NCBI RefSeq assembly: GCF_000003815.2
Contig: NC_049981.1
Location: forward strand, 19,355,246 to 19,419,245
Direction of reading: 5' to 3'
Origin: Branchiostoma floridae
Lineage: Eukaryota; Chordata; Leptocardii; Amphioxiformes; Branchiostomatidae
Length of the DNA: 64,000 nt
In this document: positions 38,076 to 48,800 of the stretch, piece after piece
Layout of the letters: each line of letters begins with the position of its first letter
Numbering within the stretch: the first letter of the stretch is position 1
Notes under the pieces: generated by a model
What the model was told of the DNA's origin: nothing
Seen by the model: the letters and a program-made list of their open reading frames with translations, nothing else
The model's database searches: none
Program-made: the position numbers and the translations under genes

Positions 38076-40260
38076 CTCCTCTCTATACACAGCAGCTATA
38101 AATTACACTAAAAACTGCGACAGACGAAGAAGCAGTATCTACAGCTAGTAGACTCTGCGCGACTTCCTGTTGTTGGGAGCGAAGTTGTACAAAGGTCGAC
38201 GATACACTACCTCTGTGTCTTGTGACCCGTGACTGTGTGCGGAACGTGATAAGAATGATCTTTGGACTTACAGAAATAAACAGCTGCTTCGTGTGATGTC
38301 AGCAGGTCTGCTTGTCAATGATTGGTGTATCAAACGTTTACTGTTTACTTTGAAATGCGCACAATCATGCCATCATTCCACTGCAATGTAGATGGCGATC
38401 GCGCGGCGATTTCACCGCGACCTAAACTAGATTCGTGTAACCCCTGTCTTCATCGTTTCTCCTTCTTTCAATAAATCCCTTTTCTTCTCTCCTTCTTCCA
38501 CACACATTTCTCGTTTTCCATGTTGATTTGATTATATGGATGACATCATCTGGGAACCCCAATTCTGATGCGAGCGTGCAAATAAAAAGAATGATTGTCA
38601 AAACAAAGTTGCCTTCAACATGAAATCTAAGTGGTCAAGAAGGTTGAACATATGACTGAACACACAACGACCGATTGAGTCTTCACTAAGTTCATTCTTT
38701 CACATCTCCTCCTTTGACATTGGAATCAACATTTGACATTCTACGNNNNNNNNNNNNNNNNNNNNNNNNNNNNNNNNNNNNNNNNNNNNNNNNNNNNNNN
38801 NNNNNNNNNNNNNNNNNNNNNNNNNNNNNNNNNNNNNNNNNNNNNNNNNNNNNNNNNNNTATAATCAAATCAAAATGGCCTTAGCTTTTTAAAATGTTGT
38901 CCTCAAAACTGATGCAAGCGTGAAAATGAAAAAAAAAAGATTGGCGCCAAAAGTTGCATTCCTTACGAAATCCAAGTGGTCAGGAAGGTTGAACAAATGA
39001 CAAAACACACAATAGACTCTTCGTTTTTGTTCTTCCACATCTCCTTCTTTGACTTTGGAATCGACTTTGGTATACGTTTCTCAATAGTTTTTTGTAGTCC
39101 ATGCCACACATTTGCTCATTTTGTAGCTATTTGTGCGATTAACAGGTTGATTTGAAGCGTTTTTTGAAACGGCCGAAAATTGATTTGCGTGTGGGGATAT
39201 CATCCACATAATCAAATCAACATGGCCTAACAACAGGAAAAAAAACATCTCATCAAAACTGAGAATTGTACACCGAAGAATCATGACCCTTTCTCCCGAC
39301 TTTAGCACCAGGGTGTACTGATAATATCATCATCATGGCAGGGTATTGTCGCTTTCTCTGATAACATATTTGTGAACTAGAAAGGCCGATATTTGCTTCA
39401 GAGCAAATACAGCATATTTCAGCCATACCCGTTCCCATGCAAAATTGAACTGTTCCAAATCACCCCTGCGCGAAAATAGAACATTCTAACAGTAACTTTT
39501 CAAAATGAACTACTAGAAAGGCCGACATTTACTTATGAGCAAATGCACCATCTTCACTCCGCCCCTCTGCCGATGCAACAATGCTCTTCCATAATCACAC
39601 ACATAGAAAAATCAAACATTCCAAAATGGAGATTTCTGTGGTCTGGTATTACAACAGAATAACATGGAATTTGGTATAAGGGTGCCCTCGACATATGCAC
39701 GGTAGAACGTAAAATTTTTGGCATACATCACTTCAAAGTTCAAGAGGATTAATTTTTGACCATTTTTAGTATCATTTTTGGCCTCTCTGTATTGCCATGG
39801 TATTGGAACAATTTTTTTTATGGAAATGCCTGTGATATATACCTCCTGGACCTTTGCAGTTTTGGTATACACGTTGTGACAATGATGAAGTCTCTGGTTT
39901 TCTTGTATGAAAAAAAATGGAGATGGCATGTTGGATAGCAAATGGGATGAAGTTCAGATTATGATTCTCTTATCTCTTCTCTCTCTTACAAACACACGCG
40001 CATACACACACACAAACAAGAGCAAACAAGAAGAATGGAAAAAAAAACTTTCAATTTTTACAGGTTTACTTTGTTGTAATTCACAAAATTGCAATTTTAC
40101 ATTTGTCTGCTCTCACAATCTGATTGACTTTATGTAAATACAATGTAATTTGAGCTTAAGTTTTTACATTGTTAAAAGTTAATCCGGAAAATAGCAAACT
40201 ACATACTAAATCTTGTTCGCAGAAAAATTACAATTCTCTTAAAATGTATACATCTTTTTA
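38076..40260. other. Spacer upstream of gene A, repeats only
   Basis: Contains a segment with GCGATCGCGCGGCGATTTCACC at about 38390-38430, related to blocks at 34000 and 37530. Also holds the tandem M1 MITEs and a repeat at 39370-39580 with TAGAAAGGCCGA(T/C)ATTT blocks twice. Nothing that looks coding. Confidence 0.4.
38518..39230. mobile_element. Two tandem MITE M1 copies upstream of gene A
   Basis: The first copy runs from CATGTTGATTTGATTATATGG (reading from 38519) to AATCAAATCAAAATGGCC (to 38880), with an N gap inside. The second follows at once and ends CAAATCAACATGGCC at about 39228. Both carry the GTTGAACA...GACTGAACACACAA-type internal block. Confidence 0.55.
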
Positions 40261-40269
40261 GAATCGGCT

Positions 40270-40680
40270 GCGATCTATATCTGAATGTCCTTTTCTGGCT
40301 GGTTGGGATCAAGTCTGTCTGCTTCTTCCACATTCAGTTTGTCGTGGACCAAGCTCTGCTTCTCTTCTGTAGAGGGGTATGGAGGACAGAAACAGGGGAG
40401 TTAGAATTTCAATGCTAAGCAGAAACATCAAACTATAGGCAGATTGGAAACAGTACACATTTCCACAATTACTTACAATCTGCCATCCATCTGTTGCTGC
40501 CTGGGACAAGATGTGTGCCTCCTCCAAATACAGCTTCTCATGATCATGGACCAATTGTTTTCTTCTCTAGAGGTCCCATCTGAATGATGCAAACAGGAGA
40601 GTGAGATTTGGCATTTCAAGGCAGACATCAAATATTTGACGAAATAATTATACCATTGATTTGGAAAGAATACATTTTCT
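40270..40680 (-). other. Tandemly duplicated exon-like segment, identity unknown
   Basis: Two related units about 202 bases apart. On the minus strand one encodes a stretch with QLVHDHEKLYLEEAHILSQA and ends in a perfect donor (ATT|GTAAGT at about 40477). The other encodes QSLVHDKLNVEEADRLDPN and runs to a TAG at about 40277. Both follow pyrimidine-rich AG sequence, and the non-coding flanks are similar too, so the whole segment was duplicated. Simple splicing of the two breaks the frame. It could be the 3' end of an unknown gene, a captured fragment, or chance. Confidence 0.3.
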
Positions 40681-41154
40681 TGTCAGAAGATAATGTGTTT
40701 GTGTTACACAATCTTCTCTTCAAAAATCCCAATGCTGCACCTGTCTCTACAGCCTACACCTACATGTACATGCAAGTCTAGCAACAAAAGAAAACAGGCC
40801 CCACCTGCAGTGTGTCATGAGCACAATCTTCTTTATCTGCTAAAAAAACAGAGACATGTCAATCATTGTTTTACACATTTGTGCACACCTCAAAATGTGA
40901 ATGCACAATGCTTTTGAATGATAAAGGAATATGGCAACAGAGGTATAATAAATACATATTCACAAGTTGTACTTGCAAATGAAAAGGTACAATTGACAGG
41001 ATCAAAAAGGATTGACATGAATGAAATTAAAGCCATCATATAGAAGTCAAACGAGTGACATTTGGTATAACATTCTACACAGATTCTAAAAACAAGTCCA
41101 AAGGATGAATTAATATTAACAAAAATGATTCATAAATCCACATGGCTCCCAATC

Positions 41155-41925
41155 ACTGAGCCTCCACCAGGCTCCCTCTTGCCAAGCAAGAGCCAGAGCG
41201 GGAACCTTTGTCATTCCCCATCCCCCTTGCCACCACTGAATGTGAAGTGTGGCAAGGGCCGGAAGCTGGCGCCAAGTACTTCATTCACAGGCATCCACCA
41301 GGCTCCCTCTTGTCCTTTGGCAAGAGCCGGAGCGGGAACCTTTGTCATTCCCCATCCCCCTTGCNNNNNNNNNNNNNNNNNNNNNNNNNNNNNNNNNNNN
41401 NNNNNNNNNNNNNNNNNNNNNNNNNNNNNNNNNNNNNNNNNNNNNNNNNNNNNNNNNNNNNNNNAATGTGAAGTGTGCAAGGGCCGGAAGCTGGCGCCAA
41501 GTACTTCATTCACAGGCATCCACCAGGCTCCCTCTTACCAATTTTGGCAAGAGCCAGAGCGGGAACCTTTGTCATTCCCCATCCCCCTTGCCACCACTGA
41601 ATGTGAAGTGTGGCAAGGGCCGGAAGCTGGCGCCAAGTACTTCATTCACAGGCATCCACCAGGCTCCCTCTTGTCCTTTGGCAAGAGCCGGAGCGGGAAC
41701 CTTTGTCATTCCCCATCCCCCTTGCCACCACTGAATGTGAAGTGTGGCAAGGGCCGGAAGCTGGCGCCAAGTACTTCATTCACAGGCATCCACCAGGCTC
41801 CCTCTTACCAATTTTGGCAAGAGCCAGAGCGGGAACCTTTGTCATTCCCCATCCCCCTTGCCACCACTGAATATGCTGTGTGGCAAGGGCGGAAGCTGGC
41901 GCCAAGTATTTCATTCACAGGTTCT
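41155..41925. repeat. Minisatellite 1, about 131-136 bp unit with alternating subtypes
   Basis: At least five complete units, with anchor CCACCAGGCTCCCTCTT at 41164, 41295, 41520, 41656 and 41790, interrupted by an N gap (41365-41464). Spacings are 131, 136 and 134. Two subtypes alternate after the gap: one with ACCAATTTTGGCAAGAGCCA, the other with GTCCTTTGGCAAGAGCCG. All frames stay mostly open, but unit length is not a multiple of three, so coding is unlikely. Confidence 0.85.
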
Positions 41926-41964
41926 CAGTTATGGAGCACCATAGACTCCCATTTCTCATTCACT

Positions 41965-42480
41965 CAGCTCCACAAGGCCTGAGCTGGTACAATACACACA
42001 CACTCCATTCCTTTGACTCTGATTTCTGTTTTATCTCATCATTACACAATGTACATTACACAGCATCATGGTGACTATAGAGATTGTCAACCTTCAACTC
42101 AGCTCAACAAGGCCTGAGCTAGTACAATACACACACTCCCTTCCTTTGACTCTGATTGCTGTTTTATCTCATCATTACACAACGTACAGTATACAGCATC
42201 ATGGTGACTATAGAGATTGTCAACCTTCAACTCAGCTCAACAAGGCCTGAGCTAGTACAATACACACACTCCCTTCCTTTGACTCTGATTGCTGTTTTAT
42301 CTCATCATTACACAACGTACAGTATACAGCATCATGGTGACTATAGAATGTCAACCTTCAACTCAGCTCGACAAGGCCTGACCTGGTACAATACACACAC
42401 TTCCTTTCTTTGACTCTGATTGCTATTTTATCTCATCATTACACAACGTACAGTATACAGCATCATGGTAGCTATAGAAT
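41965..42480. repeat. Minisatellite 2, about 133-bp unit
   Basis: Four units anchored by CAAGGCCTGA at 41973, 42108, 42241 and 42372 (spacings 135, 133, 131). Each contains CTTTGACTCTGATT and CAGCATCATGGT. The last unit overlaps the end of the endonuclease frame of the Helentron, so the array grew out of or into the transposon's 3' end. Confidence 0.85.
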
Positions 42481-42870
42481 GTCTGTATTACACCATGATT
42501 AACAACAGCTGACAGTTGTGAAATGTACACATGGTCAATGAGAGTACATCTTTCAGTTGTAGGAGACTCTATCAACTGTTTGAAGCCATTTTGCATCAAG
42601 AAAGAAAGGATCATTTTGTTTTCACTTGACATCAAATTTTCATTAAAGTCACCAAGAATCACTGTGTTACTTCTTTCCACTGCAGACAAGTGCCCCAAGA
42701 GTTTCTCCAAACTGGCTATGAATGAGTCTTTGCGAACATTTGGGGGTCTATAAATGGCTACAATTAGATGTTTCACAGGCATGCAGTCAGCAGAAACTTG
42801 CATAACCACACATTCTAGACTGATATCATTTGGGATGGGAATTTCAGAACACTTGTATATGTCACGTACA
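42423..42870 (-). pseudogene. Frameshifted remainder of the Helentron endonuclease
   Basis: Continues the endonuclease in the next frame: IVAIYRPPN, ILGDFNEN, LIDHVYIS and the terminal YHDAVYC, which are the successive motifs of the apurinic-type endonuclease of CR1/L2-like retrotransposons. The break near 42870-42885 coincides with an imperfect 7-bp duplication (TATGTAT/TATGTAC), enough to shift the frame by one. All later motifs are intact and the frame stays open to its natural end, so the mutation looks recent, or it is an assembly error. Confidence 0.75.
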
Positions 42871-45800
42871 TAATACATATACTGCCACGCCTCCATGACT
42901 GGAATTCCTTGTCGCATTAGAAGCTTCCTCGCAAGCATGCCCACTTGATCTGTCTTTACGAAACATCTTAAAACTCTCCAACTGAAACTGGGAGGACTGC
43001 AAATTTTCTGACAGCCATGTCTCAGTCAGGCATATGATATCAGCTTCAACCAAACAAGTTGACTTCAGACTTTCAAAGTTCTTTTTAATAAGTCCTTCAG
43101 TATTGTGATGGACAATGTTCAACACTTCACCGACAGATCTGTCACCAACATTTGTAAATGGGTTGGATACATATTCGAAATGCTTCATCTTATTCACTGC
43201 CTCCTGCACTTCCTCATCACAGTAGATGGACTCCTGCTTATAGTTTGTAATGTGAAGACCGCCTATGGAACATACCCTACTCAAGGCCACATACGCCATA
43301 CCTGAAGCAAAAATATTTTTCATGGAGACAACTACTTCAGGAACTGTCATGCCCTGTACTTTGTGTACTGTGCAGGCCCAGGCTAGCTTGATAGGAATTT
43401 GGTAGCGTTTGACTTTACTTAATTTCTTCAAGTTGTCCTCAATCTGACGAATCGGAACTGAATTCTCCGGTAGACTACTGGGAACTGCACTTTTTTCTCT
43501 TTCAAGCACACCTGCCTTTGGATTATCAAACTTCACAAAGACAGTTGCACCATCACTTGCATCTTGCTGGCCACCTGTTACACCTGTAACTGTTCCAAAT
43601 GCACCGTTAACTAGACCATCCTCAACATTGACATTTCTACAAAGCATGACACGAGCACCAATCCCAACTTTGACCACATCAGGGAGGTCGTCTTTATCTC
43701 CTTGTGCATGAGGTCGTCTTGTCATTGAACCTGTGGTGGGATCTTTGACAAAATCTGAGGCTTCAAAACATGTAACATCTGAACACCTGAGATTCAACAT
43801 CTTGTCATTATAATCTACAACAGCTTTATTGGTGGAAAAGATGTGAAGTGCATCCTTAGGATAATCACTTGATGCAAAGTCTGTAGATAACACCCTTGAT
43901 GATAGAGTTTTGTCATCTTCATCAGAAAGTTTGTCTTTTTTTCTCTTTACCCTCATTCTATTCAAAAGGTTTGCAAAGGCAGCATCATCCTTCTGTCTCA
44001 TGATTTCCTCAAGTTCAACAACTTCAAAGATTGGATTCCACAAGTCAATGAAATCTTTTCCCCTGTAGAGACTTTGTCCCCTGACTGGAGGGATCTGATA
44101 CATGTCACCTACTGCCAAGATGCTCACATTTCCAAAGTTTGCACTTGACCTTGACTGTGTCAGCTGACCCAATCTACCATGAATAGAAGACATGAGCTTC
44201 ATGTCGACCATTGATACTTCATCTACAATCACAATTTTGAGGCTTTCATACTGAGCACGCAAAGTGTTAAGGGTACTTTCAGACAAGGGCTGATACGTCT
44301 TCGTAACACACATCAGATGAAAGGCATGGTGGACAGTGCTCCCACCAATATTGAATGCAGCAGTTCCTGTGGGTGCCGTAAGAAGGACAGAGACCTTGTC
44401 AGGGTTTTCTTGTGCCTTTCCTAGTAACCTGGTAGCTTCATAATATATGCATTTTATGAGATGGCTCTTTCCAGTCCCCGCACCACCCGTCACAAAAATA
44501 TGAAAGGGATCTGGTCGCTTTCCCTGTGCAGTTTCCATACACCACTTCCTTACAAAATAGAAGACCCCCTGTTGCATTGGGTTGAGTGACTGCATCATGG
44601 GGACCGCAGTTTTATACTGGATCTTCGTCTGGCAGGCTTCTAGGGTAAAGCTTCTTTCTTTTGATTTGTTAGTCGTCGCTAGGTCAGGAATGTCATCCTC
44701 AGTGCCCTCAATAACCTCATCCACTTCATTTTCTCCCCTCCTATCTAGACAATCAAGTCTTTCTTGTTCCACTTCGGGGAAGATCTGGGCCCAAACATCT
44801 TCTAGATTACCATCTTCTGCGTCTTTACGAGCCTGCTCAAGTTCCTCAACATTTTGCTCAAATTTACGCCTATTTCCATTCACAATGACATTTACTTTAT
44901 CCTCCCTGTCTGATATGGGAGCAAAGCCATTCGAGTAGAATTCTTCATACTTTGCATATTGTGGTGGTTTCAACTGTGCATCAAGGTAGTGTGGCAAGTA
45001 CAACTTGAGCAATGTCAAGTAGAATCGCTCTGGCTCTTTCTTTTTATTGAATTTGGCAAAGCGGATGACAGCTGGATCAGATCTTGTACGTTTTTGTACA
45101 GCCCCATAATTATCCCTCAACACATGCTTTGCTTCCCCTCTGGAAGACTGCTGAGCATTTTCTTGCTGGCCTGAACAAGAAACGACGCGATATTCGGAGA
45201 CAAACTCTGCTGCACACATTGAACGGAAAGGTTCTTCTTGTGGCCTCGCCTTGTACCGATCCATAATGCTCGGCATCCAGATATTTTCTTCATCACCGTT
45301 TCCCTCACTTGCAAGCTTCTGAATGTCGGCCAAAGGTTTTGACAAGCGATTAGCTTGTTCATCTGTTGGAATGAATGTGACTTGTCTTGAGCACTCCTTC
45401 AGGTTCAGGCTACAGACCCGATAGACAGCCTCCTGGGCACTCACTTCCCTGTGGTGAAGGTAGGCATTGCCAACTTTTCTCATTTCTGTCAGTACATCCT
45501 CGTTGCCTTCCCTTGCCTCTTTCTGAGCCTGTTTGAGCAGCTTTCCCATTTCTCTTTCTGCTTTGCTGATATATGATACTATGTACTTGACACAACTGTA
45601 CGCATCGAGAACATATTGGATGTCCATGTTCGCGTTCCAAGCTCGGAGCAGATGTGGATTGAAATTGTTCACCCACATGTCCTTTGGCTCGCGTCTGAGG
45701 AATACTTGCTTCCTGTTTGCAATCAAGTTCAAAGCGTCACAGACCTGTGCAGTGGTGAGATTGGCCTCCTTGAGAACGTCCTCAGTGGAGCACTTCTCTG

Positions 45801-48800
45801 GCTCTGTTTTCTTGTCCAACACATCCCAGAATTTTTTCAGGTCAGATTCGGCTTGCTTCTTCCTTCCAGCAATGGATGCTGATTCTTCATCGGTCAGGTC
45901 CTGTAGGGAGACAGGGCTGCACAGAAATGTCTGATTCACTGGAGGCTTAGGGAATCCAAACCTACAGATCTTGCCACCTTTCTTGCATGACGATGTATGA
46001 CCCTTTCGGTGCATTTGAACCTGGCTAACTATGTCAAATAACTCCTTATCTGTTTCTGAGTTTGGCAGCTGACAGCACACATATCTGTCCACAAAAGAGC
46101 AGATCTCTTCTTCAGAATTTACACCCAATTTTGGTGCATCTTTCACCCAAAACAAACAATGGATATGGGGTGAGCCCCTTTGCTGGAATTCAGTCCTCGT
46201 GAACGTGTCTATGACCTCACCGATTGGCTGCGATGGAGATTTAATGAGGTGTTTGAAAAACAGCTTGACTCTGCGATCAAACATGCGAGCGGCTGTGACA
46301 GGATTACTCTTCAAAATGTCACAACGCTCTTCCCACGACAAGTCGCTTACTGGTACTGTGCCATGATCTTGTCGAATCGCCTCTAACACTTCTGGCCAGC
46401 GCAAATCTGCAGCAGAAAACGTAGCAAACCACGTGGGAATTCCCAGCTGTCTTATCATTGCATACAATTCATTTAGCGCCTTGTCCCAGAACTGCGGAGT
46501 ACCCCTGACTGGCTGAAGGAAGCGATAGCCTTCATCTGACTTAAGTATAGCCTGTAAGTCCTCTTTGTTTGACAACATACCAGCAGATATTTTATGGCCG
46601 CCACTTGTCGTCGGCGAACCTTTGCGCATAGATATGGAAATATTCGACTGTATGAAGCGCAACTCTGTTACGTATTGTGCAAAGAATATGTAGTTAGTGT
46701 CGCTTGCAAACCGCGTATCTGCACCCATAAGGCGTGCCTTGAAGTACTTGCTGGGCGTAATACGTACATCACGATCAACATTAAAAGAAAACTTTCCAGT
46801 AGGGAATTGAACAGGGAAGGACATTGCCTCTCCCCCAACCTCCTGGAACACAGAAATTGGTTTGCTCCCCTCTCCTGGAGCCACACACATGACGCGTTCA
46901 TCGTGGTGGTCAAGAAAATCCTGTCCTATATCTACTGGCTGGAGGCAAGTGTCATGTGGCAGTCCCCGCAAGCGGCTGTCTAGTTCCTCTTCCTCGCTCA
47001 GAGCTTCTTCTTCCATGGTTTCTTCCTCGCTCAGAGTTGCTTCTTCCACAGTTTCTTCCTTGCTCAGAGCTGCTTCTTCCATGGTATCTTCCTCGCTCAG
47101 AGCTGCTTCTTCCACAGTTTCTTCCTTGCTCAGAGCTGCTTCTTCCACAGTTTCTTCCTCACTCAGAGCTGCTTCTTCCATGGTTTCTTCCTCGCTCAGA
47201 GCTGCTTCTTCCACAGTTTCTTCCTTGCTCAGAGCTGCTTCTTCCATGGTTTCTTCCTTGCTCAGAGCTGCTTCTTCCACAGTTTCTTCCTCACTAAGAG
47301 CTGCTACTTCCATGGCTTCTTCCTCATTTACCTGTCGAATAACGTTGTCTGTTTCATCATCTTCCATATCATTCCTAGTTGGCCCTTCCATATGATCCCC
47401 CTCTTCAGTGACAGACTTGCGGTGCTCAGGAGCAGTATGAACTTCTAAGGCGCCATTCCCTCCTTGTTCAGCATCAGATGGTTCAACAAGGCCTCCTTCT
47501 TCATTCCAAGAAGTAGCCCAGTCTGCATCAATAGACGTACCGCTGTAATGTTCATTATTTTCAACAAGATACTTCAAAGCAACATCAACCTTCAATGGAC
47601 TAATTTGTCTATACATGTGATGCCCACTGTACTGTAGCTTCCTCTTAAGTTTCACCTTGATTAACTGAGCTTCTGAAGGCATTCTGGGAAGGATTGCATG
47701 TGTTTCACTCACATCTGCTGGGACACACACTACTGGGCCAACAACACCTTTCTGACCCCCTTTCGGGAGAGCTGCAACTTTCATGAATGGTATTCTCTTG
47801 GCTATCAGTTGGGACTCCAGAGTATTGAGACTTTTCAGCTCAGGGGGTATTTCTGGGAGCTTCATCTTATTACTCTGAGCCTCGTATGGAATTGTCTTTT
47901 TATCTATCATGTGCCTATGACAACAGTGACATATCCACTCTTTACCCCTAGATGACTTAGCTATGGGACACGCATGTGGGCTGCAGTCCACGTTGCATTG
48001 ATGTACATACGTACCTGTAAGACAGTGCTTAACAGCCCGAACATACCTTGATTTTTTACCATCACGATGACAGATTACGACTTGATTGCGAAACAAAAGC
48101 CTGTGACATACAGTGCAAACATATTCTGGTCCCTCTTTGCATTCCATCTGGAACTGTTCAATGTCCTTATTGACATCCGTTAAATTCTGCTTCTTCTCTC
48201 TGTTAATCTGCACATTTCTTTTTTTCAGATCTCTTCGATCTGGATCCGTATGATATTTATCTTTCTCATGGTCTCGCTTCTGCTGGGCATGGTTGTCATC
48301 AGTGTGATAGCGCTCCAGGGCTCGCTCCTGCTCCCTTTCGCGCTTCTGCTGGGCATAGTCATCATCCGTGTGATAGCGCTCCTGCTCCCTTTCGCGCTTC
48401 TGCTGGGCATAGTCATCATCAGTGTGATAGCGCTCCAGCGCTCGCTCCTGCGCTCTATCTCGCTTCTCCTGGGCGTGCTGTTTATCTATGCTATATCGAG
48501 TCTTCTTTCCATCCCGTTGGGCCTGGGCATATTTCGGATCCTCCTGGTATCGTTTCCTTTCTCGGTCTCGCCTGGCCCTTTTTCGGTCGTCGTCATCATT
48601 ATTGGCATTAAGCACAGTCTTTCTCTTGATGCAGGCAACTTGTGAGGCTTCTGTAGTTTCCTCTCTGTGGCGCCGTGACATACTCCTTGTCTGTCTTTTG
48701 TTGAAAACTGTTGCTGTGACAACATCAAAATGGTTACCATTCGTATGTTGCATGTATATAGCATTTCTACCATCTAACATGCTTGTATTACTCTCACACC

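Noticed and set aside
41125-41982. A 285-codon open frame across minisatellite 1
   Set aside because: Unit lengths are not multiples of three, all three frames are open, and an N gap is included; best explained by a repeat without stops.
46862-47395. Open frames on the plus strand opposite the Helentron protein (serine/leucine-rich repeats)
   Set aside because: They are mirror frames of the acidic 33-bp repeat in the real coding strand.
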